A stretch of 64,000 nt of DNA from Norana najaformis (lineage: Eukaryota > Annelida > Clitellata > Crassiclitellata > Hormogastridae): positions 30,829,230-30,893,229 of the forward strand of contig OZ029921.1 in NCBI GenBank assembly GCA_964023275.1. The letters run 5' to 3'. The notes beneath the pieces were generated by a model, which saw only the letters and a program-made list of their open reading frames with translations, made no database searches and was not told the origin of the DNA. Of the stretch, positions 50,817 through 63,389 are shown in pieces. Every line of letters begins with the position of its first letter. The first letter of the stretch is position 1. The position numbers and the translations under genes were made by a program.

Positions 50817-53740
50817 TAGCACAGTTATGTCTGAAGAGAACCATGCTTTGATTTGTGATGATTTTAGGTTTGTTTTGGGAAAGTGCATGAACCTCTTAAA
50901 AAATCAAGAAAATGTGAAAACTTTTAAAAATCTCAATGCATGAACTCCTAGGAACTCATATTTTTATGGTTTTTTACTACTCACAAGTTTTTTTTATTTT
51001 ATTCAACATTTTCCTTTCTAATTTATACAAATGGTTGTAGTTTATTCTGCCATTTTCAGCATAATCTGTTACAATGGCCATTCCAGTTTTTTGTTTTGCA
51101 ATTTCCGGTTTGATTTATGTATGTCCATTCCAGTTGTCTTTCTAACTTTTCCAGTGTAACTTGTGTCCATTGTGACTCAGTGTACTTGGTAACTTATTAC
51201 TTTTATAGACAGTTTATTGGTTATTCATTTTGATATTTAAGTCGTCTTCATATTACGACTTTAGTTGTTTTCATCAGCATTGTGGGAAGTTGTTGTACCT
51301 AGTGGGTATGTTGTTTTGGACATTTATTAACACGTCTTGTTTCTTTGGTGTAAAACATGGTTAATATTTGGTTACTGTTTAGTTGTAGTTTTCATGTTGT
51401 GTTGGCTTCTGTAATATATATTCAACAGATTTTGCTCTGTAGCATAAGGCCCCAAGAACCAAAACTTTATGATTTACCGATCAATGCCTTTGATGTTAAG
51501 CGACGATACATTACTGAAATTAGGGAACTAGATTTTCTTGTATTCTTGACTCGCTCTGCAGCTGACTTGTCATTAAAATGGCCAGTCAAAAACCAAAGAA
51601 GCAAGAGACAAAGAATCAAGCCAAAGTTAAAACATGTCAGACTACTTGCACCTGCCAAGAGATTTGTTCAGATTTCATGAATGATGAGAAGTTTTTAACG
51701 AGACCTTAAACTCCAGGACGAGACTGGAATTTAGGAAAGTGTTTTGTTGATTTATTTGATGCTTTATCTCTTTCTTAAAAATCTCAAATTTTTTAGGTAA
51801 CATATTTTGTTGTGTTATTACAATCAGTTGTTGAGTATATTGACTGAAACATATTGTCAGAAGCCTAACAAAAAGTTTATCTATAATTTTAAATATTTGT
51901 GTTGTGACAAATGCTGGCAATTGCTTTGTTATTGCTGTTTATCCACACACATATCATTTCTTTGAATGAATTGAATGCCACACGAAGCTTGCACCAAGGA
52001 CTTTTCAGAGAAAACTCCAGCTGAATTTAGTCCAATCTGAACACATGCTTCCGATTAAGGTACTATTGTACTGATGAAGCACCTGTATTAATCTCTCTTG
52101 TAATTTGTTTTTTTTGCTTCTGCACCAAAACAGGTAAGCCAGCGGAACCAGCTTATTCACTTTCACATAGGCATTCAGTCAGTACAAGATTGTTATGAAA
52201 ACTTTGGGTTATGTTCAGTTCCAACTGATACTTTTGCCATGTGCATGAGAACATAGCAGTAGTAACAGTCAGCAGCTACTACCGCCATGTCCATGCCCTT
52301 ATGAAACAAACACTAACTTCAATTACATGGCAAGACATCAAAATGTGATTACCAGTAACGTGCCACTTGGCTTCAATCCAGTTTCTGTTCAGATAACCCT
52401 GATGATCAGGTTTGTGGTGGTCACAGTAGTTGGCTAACGTGTAAATTGTAATTTTAATTGGAAATTTGCCTAGCAACTCTTACAAAGGAACTAATCAGAG
52501 GCGCTCTCTGGCGGTGGCCTTAACAATGTAAAATGTCATTAAGAACAGAACATTCATCTGTTAGTATACATTGTGCAAATAACTAGAAGAGTAACCAGTG
52601 GCATGCTTGCACACACACATGCAGAGCCCTGCCAACAGATTCCCAACTAGAGTTGAAAGATGACGGCATGTTCAGAGTTCCTGAACGTGGGCTGTCTTGC
52701 TTGTTGAGTATCGTATAGATCTGTTTTCAGGTTTTGTCGTGTTTGTTACGGGTATGTGAAACATTTGTTCAGGTGCTGTGTTGTTTGTTTTATTTAAGAC
52801 CTGTGATGCTCGTTCTAGCAAAGATCTGTTCTGGTTCTTTGAATCTTTGGTTCATGCCGGAGTTGTAACTCATAGGAGACTCAAGATCTGTTGTAGTTCT
52901 TAGCACTTATATTCCAATTGGCAATTTTTATCCACATCCTAATTTCCTGAATTTAGGAGATTTGAGCCCTGTTGTAGTTCTTGAAACTTTATTCCAACTG
53001 ACTTTTATAACCAACTTCCTAATTTCCTGAAACTTCTTTCTATCCAAGTTCACCTAAGGGTTAACAGAATAGTTTTACTTATATTACAGCAAATTGCCAT
53101 GTAAGAAATTATCATTTTAATTCCCGATTTTTGTTTCCATACGCTGAATAAACAAGCGCATATTCACAGTACTGTGGATATTTGTGAAGGTCAAAATGTG
53201 TTGAAACCAAAATTGTTCTCTTGCTTAATCCTTTTTCTGGTCGAGGAATAAATAAAATCCAATTTGGGAAAGGCTAAAAAGCTGAAGTTTGTTTTCATTT
53301 CTTGGATTGGTCAGTATTGTCAGAACTGAATTTAATAAATGCTGACCAATGAACATATTTGACTAACAAATGTATTTGGTATTTGACAGACTTTGACTGG
53401 CTTTTTTTATAAATTCATCTAGGTGAGTTTGATTAAGTATTTCTAAGCAGCAGGCGGGTTTAAATTTAACTATCATCTTTCTAAGTAACAGGCACATTTC
53501 ACTTTGACTAACATGTTTACTAACTGCAGATTATGTGCTGCAGTTAAGTCACTGGATTTTCAAACTGTTGTAAATTTTTTAATATATAATGGGTTAAGTT
53601 GGGCCTTGGGGTACTTGAAACTGATTTTATCACTGCATACAAGATGGTCCACTGGTGTGAGATTACTTAAGAAAAAGTAGATGCAAGAGAATAGGTACAG
53701 TGCATGTGACTAGCTTACCCAAGATGTATGAATGAACCTA

Positions 53741-54178
53741 CAGTGGCATTGTTAATGTGAATTATCAAACAAGCGTACAGTGGCACTGTTAATGTGAATT
53801 ATCAAACAAGCGTACAGTGGCATTGTTAATGTGAATTATCAAACAAGCATACAGTGGCATTGTTAATGTGAATTATCAAACAAGCGTACAGTGGCATTGT
53901 TAATGTGAATTATCAAACAAGCGTACAGTGGCATTGTTAATGTGAATTATCAAACAAGCATACAGTGGCATTGTTAATGTGAATTATCAAACAAGCGTAC
54001 AGTGGCATTGTTAATGTGAATTATCAAACCAGCGTACCGTGGCATTGTTAATGTGAATTATCAAACAAGCGTACAGTGGCATTGTTAATGTGAATTATCA
54101 AACAAGCGTACAGTGGCATTGTTAATGTGAATTATCAAACAAGCATACAGTGGCATTGTTAATGTGAATTATCAAACA
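53741..54178. repeat. 37-bp minisatellite, ~12 copies
   Basis: Unit 'acagtggcattgttaatgtg' + 'aattatcaaacaagcgt', nearly identical from copy to copy; a few units have gcat for gcgt. High homogeneity suggests recent expansion and likely length polymorphism. Confidence 0.97.
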
Positions 54179-54729
54179 ATCTGTTGCACAAAGGCTGCTA
54201 TTTTTGTGTTCAATTACCAGTAATGGTTTGCATTGGCATTTTGTATGGCAAACTTTCCAGACCGTTTTGTTGCACGACTAATATTTTTTTCAAAACAATT
54301 AGTGATAAGGAGGTAGGTGACTCTTTGACGAGGATCCTAAATGATGCAGAGGATATGTTTTCAAAACATTTAGTGATAAGTAGGTAGGTGACTATGAATA
54401 TGCATATAGACATGCAGAGCCATTTTAATGAAGCCATTTAAAATGCGATGCCCACAGATTCTCCGTTTAACTAAGTATCGTCGGTAATTTATTTCTACAG
54501 ATTCTTAACTAGCAATCTAACATAGGATTTATGTTGCAACCATTCAAGTGGAATAGAACAGTTTCAAAAGCTGAAGGAAAGTGCATAACAGCACCCAAGG
54601 CGCCACAAGACGCACACTCAAGGAAGCCCACCCATATCAATGATTATTATTAGTGATTTCTGTAGCGATGGCTCACCAAAACCAAACTGCAATCAGGTCA
54701 GTAATGTTGCCAAACAAAGGCATCATGCT

Positions 54730-55120
54730 GCTTAGGGGTCGTCCATAAAGGACATCCTCAAAAATGACCTACTTTGGATCCCTCCATCCCCTTGTCTGCA
54801 CCTGGCATTACCCTCCCCACCCATGCAGCGTCCGTCCGCAATACTAAGGCCTAGACTAGGATATACTATTGATCTTGCGTGGTTGATGGTGCTACATGGT
54901 GTGATATTTTTTACTGCCTCATTCACCAGAGACTCTAATTCGACCCAGCACGACACAGACTGTCTCCTGTCTGACTCGAGTTGGTGTTTATGGCACAAGC
55001 TGTACTGAAGTAACTGTATGTACCACATTTAGACTAAGAAGTCGGCATTGGGCGAAACCCCTTCCCCTTGTCTGCATCTGGGTCACCCCTTCCTCCCCCT
55101 CTTTGCAGCATCCTTTACTA
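54730..55120. repeat. Direct repeat with C-rich units
   Basis: 'ccccttgtctgcacctgg' with 'accctcccc..tgcagc' at 54790-54830 recurs as 'ccccttgtctgcatctgg' with 'accccttcc..tgcagc' at 55064-55110. The left side begins aggggtcgtccataaaggac, a sequence style often seen at DNA-transposon ends. Confidence 0.5.
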
Positions 55121-56159
55121 TAGAAGACCTCATACAGTACAATGACAGCATTTTCTTCGACATAATGAAATGCTGAAATTTGGTAGTGTCCCATTACAAC
55201 AGCTTGGCTCAGAGGTGCATTTGGAAGCCCAGCAACAGGAACTAAGGGCTGTAGGCAGAGTGGAAGAAGCAAGTTTTACAGCACACAATAGGCTCAGTAG
55301 ACAAGTTGGAAACTTGAGGAGGTTTAGCACTACAGGTGGTTGATCTAGCTGGTGTGACTGCACATTGGCCGAAGATACGTACAAGGAACAATTTAGTAAC
55401 CAGAAGATGCCAAATGAACAACAGACAAGAGCCTATGGCCACAGTACAGAAGAAATGCCCATTCTAATGTACAACTTTAGTATATGCCATCACTTGCTTT
55501 GCCATAAATACCAATAAATATCATGCCCTTTTTCTTAAAATCTGTCTAAGAAAAAGCAAATTCCATTGAAAAGCGGAAAAATTGTTCCCCACAGATATTT
55601 TATGTCGGCCTCACTGCCAGCTTTAATTCTGAAAAGCTTGGCAAGAGAAAAGCCTTGCTATTGCTAAATAGGTAAACTTTCCATCATGCTTCAGATGAAA
55701 AAAACTAAGCCAGTGATGCTGAAATTGAAAACAACAGTAGAGTCCAGGTTTCAAGTTTTCTTTATCCTTTCCAGCACAGCACATTTCAAGGGTGCTGTCC
55801 TATTTAGACCAATCGCAAGTCACCAGTCTGATATTAACAGATGAAGCCATATAACATGTGATTTTAGGAAGCAAGACACTGCAGTCAGTTCCATGCTTGA
55901 CCTCCACTGCTTTAAACACCTCAGCCAAACCAACATAAATAGGCATAAAAACCAAGGTCAACGAGTTTGTGATTGTATATGCAGGTTTCTTCACCGTCCA
56001 ACCAAGCTTGTTCCCTTGAATCCTTCTTCAACTGAATTAACTAAAAAACAAAACAAAGTTTGGGTCTTACAGACTTAATAAGCATTTGTAACATTATTAT
56101 TATTGCATTTATTATGCATGCAAGGTAAGTAAATCTGAATCTTGAGGTGTGAAGCAACT

Positions 56160-56222
56160 GTGAGTGAAGGACCCACTCAAGGTCCTTGCACAGTATCTGT
56201 TCCAGGGGAGGCTTGACAGATG
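56160..56222 (-). repeat. SINE family A fragment (reverse)
   Basis: 'gtgagtgaaggacccactca', 'aggtccttgcacagtatctg' and 'ccaggggaggcttgac' match the reverse copy at 33672-33790. Confidence 0.7.
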
Positions 56223-56892
56223 TGGAAAAGTGTCTGAGGACACACACTCTCAAGAAAGCGTTTTGTATGTCACTTATTCTGAACCTCCATAAGGTCCAGC
56301 TGCAACTTTTCTGGAGCATCAGGTGAATCAGTTCCAAATGGATCTCCAAATGGCTTTGGATCACTGCTGTGTTCTACATATTCTGTAAAGCTGTTTTCAG
56401 CCACGAGTTTTGTAACTAAGTCACTGTTTCAGCAGGCTTGATAAAGTGTTGGGAAACGAAAAACTTTCTTCAGATTCATCTCTTTCTGAATAATTAATGA
56501 GCAACATCAGAGCGAATGCCAATATTGGTACTTGTCTTCACTCAATTTCCCCATACTTAGTCAGACAGCTGTTCCTTCCTTGAAGTTTGATATGCAAGTC
56601 AGCCAGATATTTAGCCATGTTGTTTAACCATTGGGATTTTTTGTAAGCCTAAGTGTGATTAAAAACAACATAGAAAGGTTCAGCGAACCACATGAACAAA
56701 GTCGGCAGGCCAGGCTGTGGCCTGCTAGCTGTATGTCAAACAAGCCTTATTTAAGCCCTTGCTGCGACAGTCACCGTGCACCTTAAGCAAGATCTTATCA
56801 CAGTTGTTATGCCACCACCCACCAAACGATGCCTCATAATTATATATTAGTGTTATATGAATACAGCAAAATAAATCAGAAGTCACGCTATG

Positions 56893-59800
56893 CTAAACAA
56901 TCAAAGGCTGTAATTTACCAGGCGACACATCCATGAATGTCGTTTCACTCGATGGTTCATCAGCCTAAAATGTAAAATGAAGTGATAAATAGGTTATAGG
57001 GGATTGCGAAAACAAGTCTCAACTTGCATTTAGTCAACAAAGGCTTTAACTGTAACATCTCACAGTGCAATTCAACTGTTGAATGCCTCAGTCGGCTGAT
57101 TCGGCAGAGTTAGACAGCCTGTCAATTCAGCAGATGTACCAGCTGGCTGAGCATTTCCAAATACAAGCACCGGCAGGCATGACACTGTCATTAGAACTGG
57201 ATGCTAAGCAGACAGTATAAGTGATGCTGCTAGCCCATGAATGTTGGAGATTAGAGTAGGGTTGTTTTTTAAGAATATGATTTCAAACTATCTGTAAAGG
57301 TTACATTTAAATATAATCACAGTTTTTAAAGTAAAATTTAAGCACACAGCAAAGAAGATAAAGCAGTAATTTTCCTGCTTTGGTAAAAAAACAGGATAAA
57401 ATGAGGAATTTTGAATTTGAGAAGAATTTGAGCACCAACTTGTAGGTAGAGAACTGAACCAGGCCGGATTCTAAGCTGTTCAAGTGTCGCACTCTCATCG
57501 CAAAGCTCAACGCCGTCTAGGTACAGATGCTGGTCAAGTTTCATGACAGAAAAGGCTTTGACAAGCTACATAAGATAAAACAGCACAACTAACATTCAGT
57601 ATCACACAAAACACAGTGACACTTCCAACTTGGGCTACTGTCTCTTTCATCTAGGTAGATATGCTGGTCCTGTTTCAAAACAAAACAAGGTTTGACAAGA
57701 TACAGGAGATAAAACAGCACAATGTCATTCACGCACACTTACAAACACCCAGTGATACTTCCAAATGCAGCTATCACTCCAGTAATGCAACAGAATTAAG
57801 GTAATGGATAATTTCTAAAGCATTTCAAGGACAACATACACCCCTTTCCAGTCTCATAGCTTCCAGCAAACTAAAAACTTACATGCAGTGAACTGCTAGT
57901 AAGTCATGCTTACAGCACATCTACAAGCTCCTTAACAATGCAAATGCTAAGATAAATACAAAATACACACCAATCCCAAAGACGTCTCATGATAAAAAAG
58001 TACCTGCATCTTAAGATTGCGCAGTGTTTGTGAGGATGACACTTCAAATTTAATCTCATCGTGTACGCGTCCTTTACGAGCACTTCGTCTTATTGGTGCG
58101 AGTGACGAAGGCATTTCTAGTCGCTGCACTTTCTCACCAGCTCCATCGTTGTTGTGCTTGCGTTTTCCATTCTCCTGTCAGGGAAAAATGGTTTATTAAG
58201 TGAAACAGATTTCTTTCAAAACCGTAAGTCGTAAAGGCTTATAAATGAGACAACTGTTGTTGAGACTGGATGACATACTTGTCTTGAAATGTAGAGAATG
58301 TAGGTGTAAAGGCTCCTTCAGATGGTTGCTGTTTTGAAACCCAGAGCAAGTCTTAACACATAACTGGTCGCTATCAATGGCCAGTGCCTTGTCATTAGAT
58401 GGCACCACTGATGAGTCTACCTTGAAGTGGCGCTATATAAATCCTAAATTACAATTACAATTAACCCCAAGAAGCAGCCGTGTGTATGAAGAATTGTCAA
58501 TTTCGTTTTCTTAGCCTCAGTAAGAGGGCAGGTGATTTCCTGTTCTTTCCATGGGGTGTACAGTCAAGGTTCATAGCTGATTTTGGTCGAGAGAAATCTT
58601 GAAACATCTTTTTTTGTTCTGGCAAGGATCGGAACCCCTAACCTCGGGGTTGACAGTCCAGCAAGCTAACCACTAACAATCGCAAGCCCCAGTGCCATAT
58701 AACTAAAAGAAAAGAAATAAACGATAAGACATACGTTTGTGACGTCGGCATCGTCTGCTTCATCAGTGAGTCCTTCTCCATCTGAGGCTGTCGTTGCCAT
58801 AGTCGGTGACTTTGATGAGTTTAGAGTGCGGGCAAAGAGAGGCCGAGTCTCATCAGTGACTTTGCGAACGTAAATGACCTCGTTAGTGTATGTGAACTGC
58901 GACGAATATTCTTCTTGTTGTCGTTCGTGACAACACTTCTCACAGAATTCTAAAGACAATGATAATCTTTCCTTGATTAAAAAGCAGACTGGTAATTGCT
59001 TCAAACTATCAATGGCCAACGCCTAGTCATGGTCGTTATACACAATTATGACCAAATAAATTAATCTGTATAAAATTGTGGTTGTATTTCTGAGCAACAA
59101 TAAAAAGTGAAAAAACTGGAATTAAACTCAAAATTAGTCAACCATGAAACACGTGCAAAACAATGATGTCACAAAAAGGTTTGTATATAGGACCGAGAAA
59201 CATCTGATTTGAAGAACCTCTGAAACTGCTTTGCAACTGAGCTGTGCAAAACTAATTGTCTTACACTATGCCAAGACAACAGCAGAAAACCGAGAATACA
59301 TTCCTAAAACGAAACAAACCTGGGCTGATAAACAATCTTCGGCCACTTGTTCCATCTAGATCCTTCGTCACTATGATTTCGATATCGGTTTTAACGTAGG
59401 TCATCAAAATCGTCCACTCGTTCGGCCAGATGTATGAATATCTAGAACAAAATGGAACTTCAGTGCAAGTAACGACTTTGCACAATAAGTCTTATGACAG
59501 AACCTATTACAATATAAGTGTTATTTGACAACAAAGCAACTGATGGTGCTAAGCAGTTAAGGAGGCTGAAACCGATACCCACTATGCTATATAGTGACCA
59601 CTCTACCACTGACATTTACGTTCCCTTTTTACGTCAAGGCGCACCTGTAAAGATCCCTTAGACAGCCATATTCAGAGCAATTCTCAAAGATCCTTAAAAT
59701 GCACTGTGCAAAAGCTTGGATACATACACATACACATATACACCCATACAAACATATTCCATACCAACTCTAGTGTGGCACAAGTAGAGGCCCAGTCATA

Positions 59801-62800
59801 GTGATTCTGTAGTTAACAAAATGCATGGCAGCAACAGCTGCAAGACTTTTCCATTTGAGCCAAGCACTTGTGTCTGTGCTACTATGAAAAATTTTACCAA
59901 ACTGGAAAAAAATTAGACCCATCCTGCCAAACATTCAACAAGAAAAACTAACTTATCATTCAGTGCTTCGTTTCTGTTCACATCGTACATGAACCTTCCG
60001 TGATTGCAGAGCAACGAGATGTTGTCGGTGTTTGAAGGAACCGGCTGCTTCAATGGATCTCTGGAAAAATTTGATTCAACATCAAAGCACATCTGACGTG
60101 ATAAAAATTATACCCACAAACATTTGCACTTTTGAATAAACACACTGACAAGAAGAAGAACAATCCCTTCAGCTAGCCCCTAAAGGCAGCCATGGGCATG
60201 GTGTCAATGACTTTATTTTCTTAGCCTCTGCATACGAGGGTCAATGGCCAGTCCTCTCCCTTGCCTACTGATCTTCCCACTGACAGTGTATGGTCAGTAT
60301 ACTCACTATAGTCGAGTTTGATGACAGTGGAGCCAAAATTTTGAAACAAATTTCTGCCTTAGTGGAGATTTGACCTTTCAATTTACATTCCATTATGCTT
60401 ACCACCAGACTATCATGCACCCCACGGAAACAGTTAATCAACCATTAAATCTTAGAAGCCCTGCGAAAGTACGAACAGAAGTACCATGAACAGATAACTA
60501 TTACAGAATAAAGTACTATTAATCATAGCACCATTAAAGAGTAACATCTACTGAAATTTATCCAGACCCCTAATCAGCACATTTTTAGATTTCTCAAAAC
60601 TGCTAACATCTGAAGACATCTTCTTTAACGAGGCCTAAGATACAAACGATACGTCATACAAAAGGTGTTTCCAGATGCCAGTTTGTCAACGTTGAAAATA
60701 TCCTATTTTATACGCAGCACAGCCGAGTTGATATTTAAAGTGAACAATGCATAAAACAAGTTACAATATGGTACATCCTATAAAGTGCTGGATAATTAGT
60801 GCCAGTTGTTCTTTAAATACCCATCGTCATTCCTCATTCTTAATGAAACGCAGACCAAGAACAATGATGTTATCTGTCAACTCTAGATGAGAGACAGAAG
60901 AAAAGGGCGCTGTACACGAGTTCAGACATCAACAGTTATAAGGTATCTTAAAAAGACATGTCTTGAGCCGTGACATGAATGTGTCCAGGGATGAGGTATT
61001 CGTCACACGGTCAGGAAGACTGCTTCAGGCAGTGGGTCTGGCAACCCCAGTATCCCCTCTTGAAGTGCTGCTATATGAATGCATAAATACCATTTCAAAA
61101 ATAGGAGCAATAGCTTGAGTCGCATGGCTGCAAGTGTAACATCTGCTAAAGCTTCAACCATAAAAGGAAGCAGGTGAAAGTTCTTCTTGTTGCCAGTGGT
61201 AGCACTTTGCTCTGTCGTTTCTTAGCCACATTAAAATCCTATGCTAGACTTGGATTCGTATAAATTTTACCGAATGAATCTCTTCCAATCTTCTAGAAAT
61301 CGGCATGACAGGATGTTAAGTTGGACAACATCAGGTGACGAAAAGCTGGGTCTTTTCTTGTCCTGGTACAGGTCAACAAGCTTTTGGCGCTGTTCAGTTG
61401 CTGCGGCCTTGTCCTGTTCCTTAAACAACTTCTCCCGCTCATCCTGAGTCTTGAAAAATAAACAGGAAACCAGTCTGTCTAAAAATAACCTCCACCTGAA
61501 TCTGATGGGACTTTTGCAATGGGGTGTGCAACAGTCCAGCGGTTAGTATTCTGGACTGTCAACCAAAAGGCTGGATGTTCAAATCCCAGATAGGGCAAAA
61601 AGATGTTAGAAAATTCTGCTCCATTCATGCCCCTAACCAATTTAGCCATAAAATGAGTACACAGACTGTACACTGTCAGTGGAAAGATCAGGCAACAAGA
61701 GATAGGACTGGCAACATGCACACATATGCAGAGGCTAAGAAAGTGAAGTCGCTAATACTTCATACCCATGGCTGCTTCTCAGGGCCACCTTAAGGGTCAA
61801 GTTTTCAGTTTACAGTGAAAGATAGTCTCAGTAAGAGAGTTGCGAATGTGAGTTCCAGATGGAAGCACCAGCAACTGGTGAATGAATGTTGGCTGAAGAA
61901 GACAAGCACCGAAAACAACATCCTTTCCAGAAGATGCTGACTGAAGAGAGGATCAGCCTGTAATCAGTAGGATGGCAGATGCTGTGCACGTGCTTTGTAC
62001 GTGAAGCTGATATGCTCAGATACAGGAAGCCAGTGCAGAGAACAAAAGCAGGCGTGATATGTAACAGAGTTCAAGACACAGATATGCAGCCTGGTGCATG
62101 ATTCTAGTTAGAGGGAAAGTGTGCAGTCAGGACACCATAGAGTTTAGACTTGCAGCAGTTCAGACTTGTCAGAACAAAGCTATGTATCAGTATTTTCAGC
62201 ATCAGTACTTTATTTATTATTTATTTAGCACCTTTAAGGATCTCTTAAGAATAGTGTAGCAAGTAACAAACAATTGCAGAAAGAAATATGATGACAGAAT
62301 CTTATTTTTTGCTTCTAACGAGGCAAAGTAATGAACGCGGAGAAACGAAATCACGGCCAGCAGAGACCGTTTCTTTACAGATAATTACACATAAAATGTA
62401 GACATTACTTTGCATAAGAAACAGACGGGCGACCGGAAACCAAATTCTGGGCATTTAGGAAAGTACTTCTTCAGCAGATGCCAGATGTCTTGAGGAACGA
62501 GTCGGCGAGTAGCAATGTCGGGACTTAAGTTACCTTTAACAAAACATAACACCAACTGCAGTTCAATTCCCTCTGTCTAGTCAGACAGCAAATTTATATT
62601 CAGTTATTCACAAATGGCTAAAAATTAGCTCCACTCAGCCTGATCAACGTTCAGCAGTTTATCTTTCCTCAGCCGTCCATTAGTTACCACAGTACTGACT
62701 CTGCCAGCTAAGTAATTCGGAATGCAACCTGTCTTTCTGGAACTCGACCAGGCTTCTTCAACAGATAATGAATTTGGATTGGGATTCTGACTTGAAGTGA

Positions 62801-63389
62801 CCACTGACTGATGCTTTAAGCATTATGATAATGGAGCTATAGAAGTCTTTAGACTAGATTAGATAATTCTGAACACCTAAGAAATTTATGGCATGTACCG
62901 CTAGTGCTTTTAAGTCTCTCAGAGATCAAACTTTAAAAAGTTCCATGCCGTCTTTCCTGCGGGGAGCAGAAAAATGCCCACAGAGAAGCTCCGTCGTAGG
63001 AGGAACGGGATTTTGTATACCAGACAAAGCACAACATGAATAAAACCTATATATTCCCTTGCCTTACCCTTCACTAAACTATATTCACTATGTTGTACTA
63101 CCTTTGTCTAAGACTTTATTTTTACAATACCCTTCTTTGTTCTGCTTTACTTTATCACTTAATAAAGATTTCTTACTATGGGCAAAACACAAGAGATCTT
63201 CGTTGAAAGACCAATCCTCCTCTTCCTCAACGTCGTCATCTCCAGTTGCAGCTCCTAAGGCTGCTTCTGTGCTACCCATTCCGGCTCCATCCCCAGAGTC
63301 ACCTGCATTTGCCATAGTGCTTGTGCAGCTAGAACTGAAGCTGACATGATTCTGTCTTAATGAGTCATCCGCAGTCAAATCTTTTCCCC
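56893..63389 (-). CDS. USP48: USP48, ubiquitin-specific protease 48, C-terminal part (partial)
   Basis: Nuclear/cytoplasmic cysteine deubiquitinase. Nine C-terminal coding exons (high to low): 63177-63389, 62409-62533, 61271-61449, 59953-60060, 59320-59441, 58735-58949, 58004-58174, 57440-57565, 56893-56964. They join in phase to 442 aa ending VSPGKLQPLIV. The catalytic USP domain and earlier exons lie beyond 64000. Recognised parts: acidic EEEEDWSFNEDLLC leading into a DUSP-type domain (RRLVPQDIWHLLKKYFP..PEF); a linker with FLEDWKRFI; a second DUSP-like module (SLLCNHGRFMYDV, YIWPNEWTILM); a Cys-pair segment (FCEKCCHERQQEEY, then IYVRKV); a basic region (PIRRSARKGRV); and a ubiquitin-like domain (TLRNLKMQ, LVKAFSVMKLDQHLYLDGVE, CDESATLEQLRIRPGSVLYL, ADEP). 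This order is that of vertebrate USP48. The donor at 57439 (caa|gttggt) and the acceptor for 62533 (aaag) are non-ideal but the phases agree. Introns carry SINE C copies. Confidence 0.93.
58450..58690 (-). repeat. tRNA-derived SINE, family C (reverse), in a USP48 intron
   Basis: In reverse: 'gttagtggttagcttgctgg' (A-box region), 'gttaggggttccgatccttg' (B box), then 'gtgtacaccccatggaaaga..gaggctaagaaaacgaaatt' and 'cacggctgcttcttgggg'. It is in sense with USP48. A flanking tail at about 58400-58450 contains atttatatagcgccactt in reverse orientation. Confidence 0.8.
60160..60425 (-). repeat. tRNA-derived SINE, family C (reverse), in a USP48 intron
   Basis: In reverse: 'ggggtgcatgatagtctggt' and 'ggtaagcat' (A box), 'aaaggtcaaatctcc' (B box), 'accatacactgtcagtggga', 'gaggctaagaaaataaagtc' and 'catggctgcctttaggggct'. 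Confidence 0.8.
61530..61795 (+). repeat. tRNA-derived SINE, family C, in a USP48 intron
   Basis: 'gtgcaacagtccagcggtta' (A box), 'ggatgttcaaatcccagata' (B box), 'tacactgtcagtggaaagat', 'gaggctaagaaagtgaagtc' and 'catggctgcttctcagggcc'. Antisense to USP48. Confidence 0.85.
62780..62870 (+). repeat. Repeat tail shared with 30360 and 12000
   Basis: 'tgacttgaagtgaccactga', 'tgctttaagcattatgataa' and 'tggagctatagaagtcttta' with gattagat; the same block is at 30355-30430 and, more diverged, at 11995-12070. Confidence 0.7.

Larger units (their letters stand above)
50457..56892. other. Intergenic region between SLC35E2 and USP48
   Basis: No supported gene. Contents: the SLC35E2 3' UTR (to about 50830), long AT-rich unique-looking sequence, the 37-bp minisatellite at 53741-54178, a local direct repeat at 54730-55120 and a family A SINE remnant at 56160-56222. 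The longest open frames (54732-55028 and 54988-55272 minus; 51357-51680 plus) show no recognisable domain. Confidence 0.55.

Noticed and set aside
58666-59019. Independent 117-aa minus-strand protein
   Set aside because: The middle is a USP48 exon (58735-58949); both ends run into introns.
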